Positions 15,709 to 25,679 are shown, numbered from the stretch's first letter. The stretch is DNA of 63,158 nt from JAHBNG01 sp039028975 (GCA_039028975.1 JBCCHB010000097.1:1-63158); one strand, 5' to 3'. Notes: a model not told the origin generated them from the letters alone. A program made the numbers and translations.

Positions 15709-18078
15709 TCATCTGTCGATAGAACCATACTCCCATTCGATAGAAAAAGCTTTACCTAACGTGTCAAGTAACTCATGGTGGTTTATTGGCTTGGAAACAA
15801 AGCCATCAAATATCTCAGCTATTTCCGGATCGTACCGAGCTTTATTGATATTGGCAGAGTACACAAGCTGCACAATTTCCGGCTGCTTCTTGCGAATGAT
15901 TGCTGCAGCCTCGTTCCCTTGCATCTTCGGCATATGCAAATCCATCAAAATACCGCTGGGTTTCCACTCCTTGGCAATCTGAATCGCTTCCAATCCAGTA
16001 GCCACTTGGGCTGTCTCCACGCCAATCCGCTTAAGAATTTGTTCTAAGATGCGGCGGTTGATCAGATCGTCATCAACAATTAACAAACGTATTCGCTTAC
16101 CCCGATATCCGACTATTTTGCGTTTTTCTGGTACCGTCGGTTCGTTGACAAACCGCTCAGTTAAAGTAATATCAAACCAGAAGCGACTGCCTTTACCCAG
16201 TTGACTCTCTACGTCTATTTCACCACCCATTGCCTGAACCAATTCTTGGCTAATCGCTAGCCCAAGTCCAGTCCCACCCGGTCGTACGTCAGCGTCCCCC
16301 ACTTGCTCAAAGGGTTGGAAAATCGCGTTCAGATCTTCCTTGCTCATACCGATGCCAGTATCGGAGACTTCACATCGAATCGGATAGGCATTGCCGTCCG
16401 TATCCGTTTGTGACTCTTCATTTTTTGGCAACATAGTCATTCGGAAAGAAACATGCCCCTCTGTGGTGAACTTAATTGCATTGCCTAACAAGTTAATAAG
16501 CACTTGGCGTAGCCGCTTCTCATCAATCAAAAAGGCGTTAGGGAGTGTTGGATCGATCTCGGTTTTTAGCTGAAGATTATTGTTCTCAGCATGCATACGC
16601 ATCATGGCAATTATGCCATCGAGGAATGGCTTAATGAGTACAGTATCATATTCTAATACAACATTTTTGGCCTCTATCTTAGAAATATCCAATACATCAT
16701 TGATGAGCGTTAAAAGATGTGTACCGCTTTGGTGAATAGTATATAAGCCTTCAAGCTGTTCATCATCCACATCTGGATTATCCGACAGTAATTGTGCAAA
16801 TCCTAATATTCCGTTTAAAGGAGTACGCAGCTCATGGCTCATGTTGGCAATAAAACGGCTCTTTGCCTGATTAGCAACCTCTGCCTTCTCTTTCGCTTGC
16901 AGCAGCTCCGCTTCGACCTTATTGCGCTCAATTATCTCTCGCTCTAGCTCCTGATTTTTCTGGCGAAAGATCTGTGCCTCCTTTTGTGCTGATTCCGTTC
17001 GAAAACGCACCTCCAGATTAGCAAAGTGACGGTCTCGATCAGCGGCAAATACAATGCTATGGCTACGATGAAAGGCCCGATGATGAAATAGAGCTTCTTT
17101 GTACTCTTCCTTCACATCATATGCTTCAGCCAGAAGTTCATGACATTCAAATAGAATCTGCTGGCTTTCGAGCGTTTCTGCAAGCGCTAAAGCTTGTTTT
17201 GCCGAATCAACAGCTATATCGGTCTTCTCCAACAAAAGGTAGATGCGAGCAATATTTAGGTCAGCGTAGGCTACAGCCCTCTGAAAACCATTTTCTAAGG
17301 CTATTTTACGAGAATGGTTTAGATGGATAAGTGCATCATCATACTGACAGAGTTTAGTGTATACCTGCCCGAGCGTGTCGAGAATTGTCGCTTGCATGTC
17401 GAACATGTTCGACTTCTGCGCAATATCCCAAGCCATCTTTGCTTCTTTTAGTGCATCTTCGTAGGACTCTTCCGTCACAAAGAGCATGGCCATATTGTTA
17501 CGTGTTAGTAAAATACCTCGTTCATCATCTAGCTGCAGGAAAATGCCTAATGCATGTTCTAGCATCTCTCCTACCTTTTCGAAGTCGCCCAACCGCGCAT
17601 AGTTCATCGCTGTATTGTTGTAGGTATGGGCTTCGAGACGCTGATCACCTAGCTGCTGAGAGAATGCCAGAGAACGCATGTTGTACTCTAAACCGGCAGA
17701 ATAATCGCCAAGATCCCAGTGAATCTGGCTAACGGTTCGGGTAATGTGAGCTAGATTCTCGACATCGTTGAAGTGCTCTAGCAGTTCGATACATTGCAAA
17801 CCATATGGAAGTGCATGATTATATTCATTAGTGGCTGCATAGCAATAGCAGAGGGTTCTCAACGCTAGCGCTTGCCCCCGCACATCACCACTGCTATCAG
17901 ACATCGAGAGAGCTTCTTCAGCCAGCGATTTTGACAACCCTAAATCATCATAACGCTGTTTCCAAGCACGCGCGTTTAACTCTTCGATCTTTTGGATATC
18001 GATAGGATCAGGCGATGAGATAGTTTCGACAGGTAGGCTTGGTTCTATTGGCATTTCGGAGGGGTAGTATGTAAGCAT
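15709..18078 (-). CDS. hybrid sensor histidine kinase with TPR sensor region and receiver domain
   Basis: About 789 residues, probably cytoplasmic, with no membrane segment. The first 350 residues are a run of TPR-like helical pairs (AYNNTAMNYARLGDFEKV, LGQVYTKLCQYDDALIHL and others). A coiled coil rich in E/K/Q follows at about 355-400. The kinase has HisKA with H415 in SHELRTPLNGILGF, the N box LLGNAIKF, the G1 box VSDTGIGM and the G2 box GGTGLGLAIS. The receiver domain at the C terminus (LLIVDDD) has phosphoacceptor D713 in LMDLHMPK and the lysine in FVSKPI. The start is uncertain: ATG 18078 has a weak CAGG; ATG 18054 and GTG 18141 are alternatives. The cognate output protein is not obvious. 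Confidence 0.88.
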   Translation of the reverse strand: MLTYYPSEMPIEPSLPVETISSPDPIDIQKIEELNARAWKQRYDDLGLSKSLAEEALSMSDSSGDVRGQALALRTLCYCYAATNEYNHALPYGLQCIELLEHFNDVENLAHITRTVSQIHWDLGDYSAGLEYNMRSLAFSQQLGDQRLEAHTYNNTAMNYARLGDFEKVGEMLEHALGIFLQLDDERGILLTRNNMAMLFVTEESYEDALKEAKMAWDIAQKSNMFDMQATILDTLGQVYTKLCQYDDALIHLNHSRKIALENGFQRAVAYADLNIARIYLLLEKTDIAVDSAKQALALAETLESQQILFECHELLAEAYDVKEEYKEALFHHRAFHRSHSIVFAADRDRHFANLEVRFRTESAQKEAQIFRQKNQELEREIIERNKVEAELLQAKEKAEVANQAKSRFIANMSHELRTPLNGILGFAQLLSDNPDVDDEQLEGLYTIHQSGTHLLTLINDVLDISKIEAKNVVLEYDTVLIKPFLDGIIAMMRMHAENNNLQLKTEIDPTLPNAFLIDEKRLRQVLINLLGNAIKFTTEGHVSFRMTMLPKNEESQTDTDGNAYPIRCEVSDTGIGMSKEDLNAIFQPFEQVGDADVRPGGTGLGLAISQELVQAMGGEIDVESQLGKGSRFWFDITLTERFVNEPTVPEKRKIVGYRGKRIRLLIVDDDLINRRILEQILKRIGVETAQVATGLEAIQIAKEWKPSGILMDLHMPKMQGNEAAAIIRKKQPEIVQLVYSANINKARYDPEIAEIFDGFVSKPINHHELLDTLGKAFSIEWEYGSIDR

Positions 18079-18082
18079 ACAC

Positions 18083-18111
18083 AAACCTGGTCTCAGCCAG
18101 ATACCAGGTTT
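18083..18111. promoter_or_regulatory. 9-bp perfect inverted repeat before the hybrid kinase start
   Basis: The arms AAACCTGGT (18083-18091) and ACCAGGTTT (18103-18111) are perfectly complementary and lie four bases upstream of the ATG at 18078. On the transcript the 3' arm would bury the only Shine-Dalgarno-like bases of that start. It may be an operator or a translational hairpin. Confidence 0.45.
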
Positions 18112-18258
18112 GCAAAGATATATTTGGATACATGGAGGCACTCAGATTATCCATATCCACCTCTGTCAGAGCTGGGCATCAGTAGGGCATAATCTGTCAT
18201 TTCATTTGGTTACAGCATGCCGTGCCGCTATTCATGAGCAGCATAACAAATAAGATGC

Positions 18259-21189
18259 TTAATGCTCATCTGAGACAATGCCTGTCCAGTAGTCATTGCC
18301 GGACCAATAATGATCTCCTGTCCAGTACTTGCTCGTTTTCCAAAACTGGCTTACAAAGTCTGCAGATTCATGAAATGTGCCAGAGTAAGCCCATCCACCG
18401 GAGTAAGCCCATCCACCGGAGTAAGCCCATCCGCCAGAATAAGCCCATCCACCGGAATAAGCCCATCCACCATTCCAAAAGTAATCCGAATTTTGTGGTA
18501 ACCGGCTTCCATTTACATCTAACAGAGAGTAGCCTCCGCGGGAATAATCATAAATTGCGGGGCCGATATAAGCATTTCTGGGTGCCATGCCCTGATTGGC
18601 CGTCCCATTCAAATTGCCAAACACAGCACTGTATGGATTAATGCGCCCTGCCCCCTGTTGAAAAAGGCTAAAGCTTCTCTTACTACCAGATGTTGTATTA
18701 ATTAGCGGCTCAGCTGAAGCAATAAGTCGATATTTTACCTCATTGGGCGTCAAATTGCGATTTTGATGCAACATCAATGCGACAACCCCCGACGTATAAG
18801 CGGTAGCTGCGGATGTGCCTGCACCAATCGACTGACCGCCTTTAGATCGTAGCAGTGATTTAAATAGTTTGCTCTTCGTATGCAGTTTTGCAAGCAGATG
18901 AGCGCCTGGTGCCACAAAATCGGGCTTGACAAATCCTGTTTCAGTTGGGCCAGCAGCACTAAAAGGGGGAATAAAGTCATCAAACGGATCATCAGGCGTA
19001 TAGTTATCTGTGTATGCACCAACGGTGATGATCATTGGATCGTTTCCGGGGGTCGTAATCGAACCGGCGTCTGGCCCTGTATTGCCTGCTGCCGCAATTA
19101 CAACAATCCCTGAGTACCAGATTGCTTCCACCGCCTGATTTAGCGGGTTCTCCCAGTAAGGACCTACAACTGGCCCTTGCAAAGATAGATTAATGATATC
19201 TACATTTCTAATCCTAGCCATCTCTAGGCTTTTAATGATGTCAGAGAATTTCCCTTTCCCTTTGTCATCCAAAACGGCCCAACTCCACATCTGGGCTTCG
19301 GGTGCGATTCCAATGAACTTATTATTATGTTTATCCCGATTATGGACAATTCCTGCCATAAATGTTCCATGTCCATTGGGATCGCTTGGATCAAAATTAC
19401 TTGGGACAAACCCATAATGCCATGAAACGATTTCTGGATTGACACCTGTATCTATATATGCAATCTTGATATCTCTGCCATCTATACCAGCATTGTGGAT
19501 GTCATCAATATTCAGGTTGCGATTATACCCGATCGGGTCAATCGTAGTAGAAGTGTCGGTCCCATCGTCACTGTCATCGTCATCGTCACTGTCATTATCG
19601 TCACTATCAGCACCATCAGGTGATTCGGGCACCGCCTGGAAGAGTATACTTGATGGGATTACTTGCTTTTGTATTCCCGCTCCTTCGTAACCAACTTCCA
19701 ACCCCTGTTCGCCCAATTTTTGGAAAAAGTCAACCTCAATTTTATGATAGCCGCTCTTTAGGTTAACCCAGCCACCACGCTCTTGCCACCCATGTAAACC
19801 ATCGTTATCAACAACAAGCGAACCATTAATGTATAGCTTACTGCCGTCATCCGATTTGGTATAGAAACGATAGTCTCCACCCGTTGCAATATGCATAAAC
19901 CCTTGGAACTCAATACCATATTTGCGATTGCGATCTCGCATATCATTTGAAAAGTTTGCGACGGTTCCATGATATCTTGGTGTACGGACATCAAAATCAG
20001 GTAGGTTGTCCCATTTGCCACGATAGTACTGGTAGATTAAGCCATTCGGTGTTGCTGACGCGCTCTCTACTTGGTTAAAGTCTGTTTGCTTCAACAGTCG
20101 AATGTTGTCCAGATAGAAGGTCTCTTGACTTGTCTTCTGCATATTCTGCCAGAGCAATCCGTCAATTTTGTCCTCAGTGGTCAAATTGCTCAAAGGGATC
20201 TCATAGTAGGTCCATTGACCTGCCTCAGCAACAATGACAACATCTGAAGATACCCAAGCCTGTTCATTAGAGCCACTCGCTTTAAGCCAGATTTGCTGAT
20301 TTCCACCGCTGCCGCCGTGTAGCCAAAAGGTGAGCATACGATAGTCATCAACAGTCAGAGGCGTGTTGCTTGCTAAGTAAAGGCCATCCCATCCCTGTGT
20401 AAAATCAACCGCAATGACATGATCTTCTGCCGAGCCTGTTTCATTGGACGACGTGACTGCGGTTGACGCCATGTCTACTTGGGTCCATGGTACAACCTCC
20501 CACGTATCACGCAATTGTTCTTCATAAATTGTCACTACAGGGGCAGCATTCTCAACAGCAATAGCGGCTGCTTGGAGTTGAGTATCGTTCTCATCTAGTG
20601 GTACAGGCGTAATGATAGCGGCGACAACCGAAGAGCCATCGGATCGGGGATTGTCGACAACGCTAGACTGGGGTATGCCCGCTTCATCGGTCGTCGAAAT
20701 TGTAGGCAAGAAAATTGAGTAGGTTGTTGGATCTTGAGTCAGTTGGGCATCGTCGGAAGCCAGAGTTGCATTATGCACCGGTTCCGTAATGAAGTTTTCT
20801 CGATTATGGACTGGAGCATCTATCGTCACAGAGCGGATGTTTTCATCCGCCTCTAAAGCATGAACCTGAGGAGCAGGAATAGTTGCAACAACAGCATCAA
20901 TCAACGTCAAAGAACCAATAACATGCCCACCGTAACTAGTGACTGTATCGGTTAGAATTGATGTTGATTCTATTGCCTGAACAATTACCTGCAATTGGGG
21001 TACTCTGTCCGACCAGTTATTTGCTTCAACGGCAGAGTGTGAGGAGGCGGATACAAGGAACTCACTTGCGCCCATCACTGGCCTAAGCAATGGTAAACTG
21101 AGCGTTGCAGCGACTACAACACTCAGAACATTATGCAAAATTTTTCTGATAGTTTTCCTGGAACTATAAAGAAAATTAATTCTATACAA
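18259..21189 (-). CDS. secreted subtilisin-like serine protease (S8) with PA14 and GGWAYSG repeats
   Basis: 976 residues. It begins with a signal-like N terminus (basic, then SVVVAATLSLPLLRPVMG). A prodomain-like region follows at about 50-120. A jelly-roll, carbohydrate-binding-like region lies at about 245-365 (ending TFYLDNIRLL). A PA14 domain spans about 380-525 (GLIYQYYRGKW, SDDGSKLYINGSLVVDNDG), followed by an acidic D/S linker. The catalytic domain has D580 (AYIDTGV), H607 (NGHGTFMAG), an oxyanion Asn in AAAGNTG, and S793 (GAGTSAATA). The C terminus carries five GGWAYSG units and a YWTGDHYWSGNDYWTG tail. The start is TTG, chosen because GGGAGG lies eight bases upstream. It is likely cell-surface or extracellular and is flanked by a large intergenic region. 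Confidence 0.9.
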   Translation of the reverse strand: MYRINFLYSSRKTIRKILHNVLSVVVAATLSLPLLRPVMGASEFLVSASSHSAVEANNWSDRVPQLQVIVQAIESTSILTDTVTSYGGHVIGSLTLIDAVVATIPAPQVHALEADENIRSVTIDAPVHNRENFITEPVHNATLASDDAQLTQDPTTYSIFLPTISTTDEAGIPQSSVVDNPRSDGSSVVAAIITPVPLDENDTQLQAAAIAVENAAPVVTIYEEQLRDTWEVVPWTQVDMASTAVTSSNETGSAEDHVIAVDFTQGWDGLYLASNTPLTVDDYRMLTFWLHGGSGGNQQIWLKASGSNEQAWVSSDVVIVAEAGQWTYYEIPLSNLTTEDKIDGLLWQNMQKTSQETFYLDNIRLLKQTDFNQVESASATPNGLIYQYYRGKWDNLPDFDVRTPRYHGTVANFSNDMRDRNRKYGIEFQGFMHIATGGDYRFYTKSDDGSKLYINGSLVVDNDGLHGWQERGGWVNLKSGYHKIEVDFFQKLGEQGLEVGYEGAGIQKQVIPSSILFQAVPESPDGADSDDNDSDDDDDSDDGTDTSTTIDPIGYNRNLNIDDIHNAGIDGRDIKIAYIDTGVNPEIVSWHYGFVPSNFDPSDPNGHGTFMAGIVHNRDKHNNKFIGIAPEAQMWSWAVLDDKGKGKFSDIIKSLEMARIRNVDIINLSLQGPVVGPYWENPLNQAVEAIWYSGIVVIAAAGNTGPDAGSITTPGNDPMIITVGAYTDNYTPDDPFDDFIPPFSAAGPTETGFVKPDFVAPGAHLLAKLHTKSKLFKSLLRSKGGQSIGAGTSAATAYTSGVVALMLHQNRNLTPNEVKYRLIASAEPLINTTSGSKRSFSLFQQGAGRINPYSAVFGNLNGTANQGMAPRNAYIGPAIYDYSRGGYSLLDVNGSRLPQNSDYFWNGGWAYSGGWAYSGGWAYSGGWAYSGGWAYSGTFHESADFVSQFWKTSKYWTGDHYWSGNDYWTGIVSDEH
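18379..18471 (-). repeat. 21-bp coding tandem repeat (GGWAYSG units)
   Basis: Five near-identical 21-bp units in the subtilase gene encode the heptad GGWAYSG. Differences between units are single synonymous or near-synonymous bases, suggesting recent expansion. The length keeps the reading frame, so copy-number change would alter the protein's C-terminal tail without breaking it. Confidence 0.85.
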
Positions 21190-22331
21190 ATGAATTGTCC
21201 TCCCAACTACATAGCAAGCAGACTTACTCTCGGCTGGCTATTGCATCTACTTTAGACCAGAATATGGTAGTTCCACTTGCCGCGGACAACCATTAGTAAC
21301 AAGCATTCACTAGGATCTCGACAGAATTTCTATCGTTTTAGAGTTTAGGAGAATTATAGTCAAAAGCCTGCCAGGAAAGGAAGGGGAATCAAGGTTATGG
21401 AACGAATTTGCAACCTGTACAAGACTTTACTCGGAGTCTAAAAATCTGCCAAAATTTTCTTCTCTGGTGGGTAATTACAAATCTATTATACTCTGCATGG
21501 GCCAAAACTGGACATTTTTATCAGGTTAAATGTCAGTTTTAATCCGTTCGCAGTACAAATAAATCACAACGTCAATGAGAGATTCCTCTCCTCGCAGAGG
21601 TGCCCCTTCTAGTACTCAGGATAGATGCTGAGCAAAGCCGAAGCCATGACGTTGCCACGTACTCGATTAACATCTCTATACGTACTTAATAGCTACTCTT
21701 AGTATACTCTTAATTTACCATATATTACTTACATATTTCTTACAAAAATGTCATACATATTTGGTGCAAAGAGTGATTCTACGGTACAACGTTCAAAAAA
21801 TCGATTTTGAGTTGTGCCCTATCTGTAATGACATTTGTAATGATATTGTGATCGGTAAAACAAGGAGATCGTGATAGACTAACAGAAATTCAGCAGATAG
21901 CCATTATAGGTAGTTTTTCATGGTTCAAGCTGCACCACCACGGATGAAAAGTCCTGCTACTCCATCTGGTCCGTGTCCAATTTTTCAGGTCAGATCCCTG
22001 TAGGGCTGCACGAATGGCGCGCCTTACGACTTAAGTGAGTCTTCGTTATGGGTGCGGCGCATCTATGCTCAGCTCAGTTTCAAAGCCAGAGTTTGGGTCT
22101 CCCGGGTAGAGGCTAAGGAAAACTACTATGGTTCAAACGGATCTCATATGGTTGGCAGAAAAAATGAACAGGGATTAGCCAGATTATTAAGATTAGAAGA
22201 GAAAACTCTTCGTATTCTTGAAAATCCTTGTTCCACAAAGTTGTCAACCTCATGAAATCCTAAAGAGCCACTCCTATTTTGAAAACGACCGCAGAATAGC
22301 GATAAGATACCGAAACTAGAGGTTTGATAAT
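21190..22331. other. 1.1-kb intergenic region between divergent secreted-protein genes
   Basis: No convincing gene. It is AT-rich around 21700-21850. It contains a structured repeat at 21567-21654, a partial family B repeat at 22271-22299 and several small hairpins around 22010-22065 (for example GACT-taagtg-AGTC). A 67-codon frame at 22052-22255 has no ribosome-binding site and no recognisable content. The region should carry promoters for both the subtilase (minus) and the lipoprotein (plus) genes. Confidence 0.5.
21567..21654. repeat. structured intergenic element with nested inverted repeats
   Basis: Perfect ends CAACGTCA (21567-21574) and TGACGTTG (21647-21654) enclose two further hairpins: CCTCT/AGAGG, and CTTC/GAAG around CTCAG/CTGAG. 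The segment CCTTCTAGTACTCAG recurs at 60600-60614, and the GAGAGATTCCTC core resembles family E. It is most likely a dispersed repeat; a structured RNA is the alternative. Confidence 0.55.
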
Positions 22332-23555
22332 ATGATTGATAGGCAAAGACAAGTTACGATGACATGGGTAAGGGAGTGGCGTTTTGTGCTTCTCATTTTG
22401 GCGTTCATCATCCCGCTACCAACGACGGGGTGTATTGAAATTACGCTCCTCCCTACAACTGTAGAAAGCACAGTAGGAAATGGGAGTGCAATTACGGAAG
22501 TAGACACAGCTACGAATTCACAAAGCGACAGCTCAGGAGGTGATGATACGCATACGCCTTATCAGGAAGAAAATGCCGCCAATCCGCTCGCAGAACAGTT
22601 GGTGACGCTTCTTCCGCTGCCTGAAGAAGCAAGCGGCTCCGAACTCGAAATCTCTGCCATGTCTTGGTATGGTGACCATCTCATTCTGGTCCCCCAATAC
22701 CCGGAACGATTTGACAATCAGCTATTTGCTTTTGAGCGCCAGCAAATTTTGGATACGCTGGATGGAAAACGCTCTGATCCACTGAATGCAATCCCTGTTC
22801 CCTTTAATAGTGGACTGCTGCGTCTTCGTATTCCTCGCTTTTATCAGGGCTTTGAGGCTGTAACATTCGTGGGCGATCAGATCTACCTAACAGTCGAAGC
22901 GGGTCAGCGCAAGGACGAAATGGCCTCGTACCTAGTATCGGGTTCCGTCGAGCCAGATCTGAGTGAAATCCGAATCGACTATGAATCATACGTAGAAATT
23001 CTTGCCCAGGCCGACCTCAGCAATCAGAGCGATGAAAGCCTACTAGCTAGCCAAGGACAATTAGTCACTTTGTATGAAGCCAACGGCGTCAACATCAATC
23101 CGAATCCAGTTGCCCACCTGTTCGATCTGGGACTAGATCCCATGGGAACGATTCCTTTCCCAAACATTGAATATCGTATCACCGATGCAACCAGCGTGGA
23201 CAGCGATGGGCGCTTCTGGGCCATTAACTATTATTTTCCTCGGGACATGGATAAACTGCTGGTGCCAGATGCAGAACCACTTGCAACCCGCTACGGCGAA
23301 GGCCCTTCTCATGCAAAGCTAGAGACAGTTGAGCGATTGGTTGAATTTCAGATTACTGATGAACGAATTGTATTGACTGAGCGGCCCCCGATCCAGTTGA
23401 CTCTATTTGGCGCAGAGTTACAGCAGTTGAGCAGACTAATCGGGGCAGAGATCTCCAGAAACTGGGAAGGCATTGTCCGACTGGACGATCGCGGTTTTCT
23501 GCTCGTTACGGATAAGTTTCCCGATACGCTTTTGGGGTTTGTGCCGTTCCCGTAA
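22332..23555 (+). CDS. secreted (lipo)protein, possible beta-propeller
   Basis: 407 residues. The N terminus has a long hydrophobic signal (FVLLILAFIIPLPTTGC) ending at a possible lipidation Cys, then a low-complexity S/T/D/G linker to about residue 85. The rest has repeated strand-rich blocks (SAMSWYGDHLILVPQYP, EAVTFVGDQIYLTVEAG, TDATSVDSDGRFWAINYYFP, NWEGIVRLDDRGFLLVTDKFP). This layout is that of phytase-like or esterase-like secreted propellers. The enzymatic role is not established. It converges with the MutS-like gene with no gap. Confidence 0.6.
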   Translation: MIDRQRQVTMTWVREWRFVLLILAFIIPLPTTGCIEITLLPTTVESTVGNGSAITEVDTATNSQSDSSGGDDTHTPYQEENAANPLAEQLVTLLPLPEEASGSELEISAMSWYGDHLILVPQYPERFDNQLFAFERQQILDTLDGKRSDPLNAIPVPFNSGLLRLRIPRFYQGFEAVTFVGDQIYLTVEAGQRKDEMASYLVSGSVEPDLSEIRIDYESYVEILAQADLSNQSDESLLASQGQLVTLYEANGVNINPNPVAHLFDLGLDPMGTIPFPNIEYRITDATSVDSDGRFWAINYYFPRDMDKLLVPDAEPLATRYGEGPSHAKLETVERLVEFQITDERIVLTERPPIQLTLFGAELQQLSRLIGAEISRNWEGIVRLDDRGFLLVTDKFPDTLLGFVPFP

Positions 23556-25553
23556 TTATTCACCATTCGGCAGCCCTTCTAGTGCCATAATCTTAAGTGC
23601 ATTCGTCGTGGGGCAGGGTCCTGGACGCAGACAATAGTCGAAGATCATCCGGTCGTCAACAACATCATCCCGGAAGTGATAATTCTGAATCTGGTGGACC
23701 TCGTCAGCCAAGGTAACCAGCTCGAGATCATGGGTAGAGATGAGGCCGATCCCCTTCATTCCTGCCAGAGCAGTGATATAGGCCCGACTACCAACCAACC
23801 GTTCCCGGTTGTTGGTGCCACGGTAGATTTCGTCAATGAGAAAAAAGACGGGGAGATCCTCCTCATCAGTCAACACATCAAGCAGCCGTCGCAGGCGTCT
23901 TACTTCAGCGTAAAAATATGATATGCCGTCCGTTACAGAGTCAGTAACTCGAATGCTGCTAAATAGACGAAAGCGCTGCAGGGACAAGTGGTCTGCATTG
24001 ACTGGGCCACCAGCGTAGGCCAAAGCCATATTGACGCCAAGGGTGCGCAAAAAGGTGCTTTTGCCTGACATATTAGAACCAGTGATGAGTCGCGCTTCAC
24101 CCAAATGCTCAAAGAGAATGTCATTGGTTACTTTCTGTTCCGTTTGGACATCCCATTTATTATTTTGAGAGACAACGGGCTTTAGCTCCGGCAAAAGTGG
24201 GTGGCCAATGCCTTCTGCATGAAATAGGAAAGGGGTTATCCCCGCCTCGCTTTTTCCGCTATTCTCGATGTCTACCGCATCGTCTACCACATCGCCGACA
24301 ATGGTTGGAAAGGTATAGTGAGGATTTAGGTAGGCAAGATTCGCAAGCGAACAGAGTACTTCCATCTCGGCCCACCGATCCAGCCACAGAGGTAAATACT
24401 CACCAATCTCAGCTTTACATCGGTCGAGTTGCCAAGTAAAATGAATATCCCAAGGCATGAGCAGATTGAGCAAGAACCAAATCAGAGGGTTCCCCCTCAT
24501 GCCAGTTGCGTTGATGATTCGCACCAAGCGTTTCAGGTAGCGCGAAGGGCTATGCTCAACATCCAAAAACGGCGCGCAGAGAGATTCAACAGCGGGCATG
24601 TTGCGATAGCGATAGGTCTCTAGTTTGGCAAATAGAGCAACAAGTTGTTCAAAGGGTTCTCGCAGGCGCATGGCATCAGCAAAGACGTCTCGGCTCCTGT
24701 TGCCGTCGCTGTCGCTGTCAGTTTGCCCGATGAATCCTGCACCAAATAGAACCAAGAGATAGAGAGCGCCTGTGTATGGCCACAAAGCCGGCGCCCCAAA
24801 AAGACGATCGGCTAACAACAATGTGATATTTAGAGCGGCTAATATCCAGCCAGCCCACAAGAAATAGCGCCAGATGGGACGAGTCGAGAGTCGCTGCATC
24901 CACTCCTCAAGCTCGATAGAATTCCAGCGCCAATCATTTTTTTCATCGTGAGCACTCTGCTTTTTATCCTGTTCCGCTACTTGAGCGGCCAACTGCCCAT
25001 TCACCAACAACTGCATCCGCAACAGGTGCTTAGGGGCAAGTTCCTGAACCAAAATCTGTCTGGTGGCGATTTTCTCGCGTTCGGGCTTCTTCTCCGTTAA
25101 CCAATTGCGTAAACGGGCTCTACCATTTTCCGTAATAGAGAGATCAATAAGCCGTAAAATCGAACGGGAGCCGACCAAATCTAAATCACCTTCAAAGGGG
25201 TGGGAGAAATCAGCCACTTCCAAAGGTTCTGGCAAATTGTCCCAATCCAAGGTTAGTCTCGCCAACTGCATGGTTTTTATCTGGTATAATCTATCAAACC
25301 GTAGAAGCCATCCTTCTAAACGCTGATGGATAACGACTACGGCGATGAAGAGGGTACCAAGCAATAGTAGAGCAAGCCAAAAGAGCAAGGGGCCTGCGAC
25401 AAAGAGAGCAATAGCAGAGACAAGCAAAGTTGCTAGAAAGAGGAGTAGCCGAGCTAAAGACCATTGACTACTTGCTTTCCGCAGGCGGGCCAGCCGGTGC
25501 TCAAGAAAGTGGATCTGCCGCTGAGTTAAGCGATATCGAGTTATTTTCGTCAT
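23556..25553 (-). CDS. membrane-associated MutS-like ATPase
   Basis: About 665 residues. Hydrophobic helices lie at about 30-70 (LLLFLATLLVSAIALFVAG, LLFWLALLLLGTLFIAVVV) and about 210-270. The C-terminal domain is a MutS-family ATPase: Walker A TGSNMSGKSTFLRTLG, a SIRVTDSVTDGISYFYAEV segment, Walker B VFFLIDEIYRGTNNRER and the switch LISTHDLELV. The N-terminal mismatch-recognition and connector domains of MutS are absent, so this is not the canonical repair enzyme. Members of this membrane-bound branch have no settled function. The start is uncertain: ATG 25553 fits relatives best by eye, and ATG 25634 gives 27 extra residues; neither has a clear ribosome-binding site. Confidence 0.8.
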   Translation of the reverse strand: MTKITRYRLTQRQIHFLEHRLARLRKASSQWSLARLLLFLATLLVSAIALFVAGPLLFWLALLLLGTLFIAVVVIHQRLEGWLLRFDRLYQIKTMQLARLTLDWDNLPEPLEVADFSHPFEGDLDLVGSRSILRLIDLSITENGRARLRNWLTEKKPEREKIATRQILVQELAPKHLLRMQLLVNGQLAAQVAEQDKKQSAHDEKNDWRWNSIELEEWMQRLSTRPIWRYFLWAGWILAALNITLLLADRLFGAPALWPYTGALYLLVLFGAGFIGQTDSDSDGNRSRDVFADAMRLREPFEQLVALFAKLETYRYRNMPAVESLCAPFLDVEHSPSRYLKRLVRIINATGMRGNPLIWFLLNLLMPWDIHFTWQLDRCKAEIGEYLPLWLDRWAEMEVLCSLANLAYLNPHYTFPTIVGDVVDDAVDIENSGKSEAGITPFLFHAEGIGHPLLPELKPVVSQNNKWDVQTEQKVTNDILFEHLGEARLITGSNMSGKSTFLRTLGVNMALAYAGGPVNADHLSLQRFRLFSSIRVTDSVTDGISYFYAEVRRLRRLLDVLTDEEDLPVFFLIDEIYRGTNNRERLVGSRAYITALAGMKGIGLISTHDLELVTLADEVHQIQNYHFRDDVVDDRMIFDYCLRPGPCPTTNALKIMALEGLPNGE

Positions 25554-25679
25554 ATAGACATTTAACCAAAAAAGGGGATCTCTGGCAAGGAGAGAATCGG
25601 AAAGAATTTTCAATAAACGGTAGAGCGTAACCATTCAAGGAACACGCCCTTGTGTGGCACAGGACGTGACTACTGTACT

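Noticed and set aside
21990..22200. Possible group II intron 5' end (GTGCGGCGC near 22050 with hairpins)
   Set aside because: No domain V, no reverse transcriptase and no 3' boundary could be found; the GTGCG word alone is common.
22052..22255. 67-codon open frame in the subtilase/lipoprotein gap
   Set aside because: No ribosome-binding site, no recognisable composition, and it overlaps hairpin-rich DNA.
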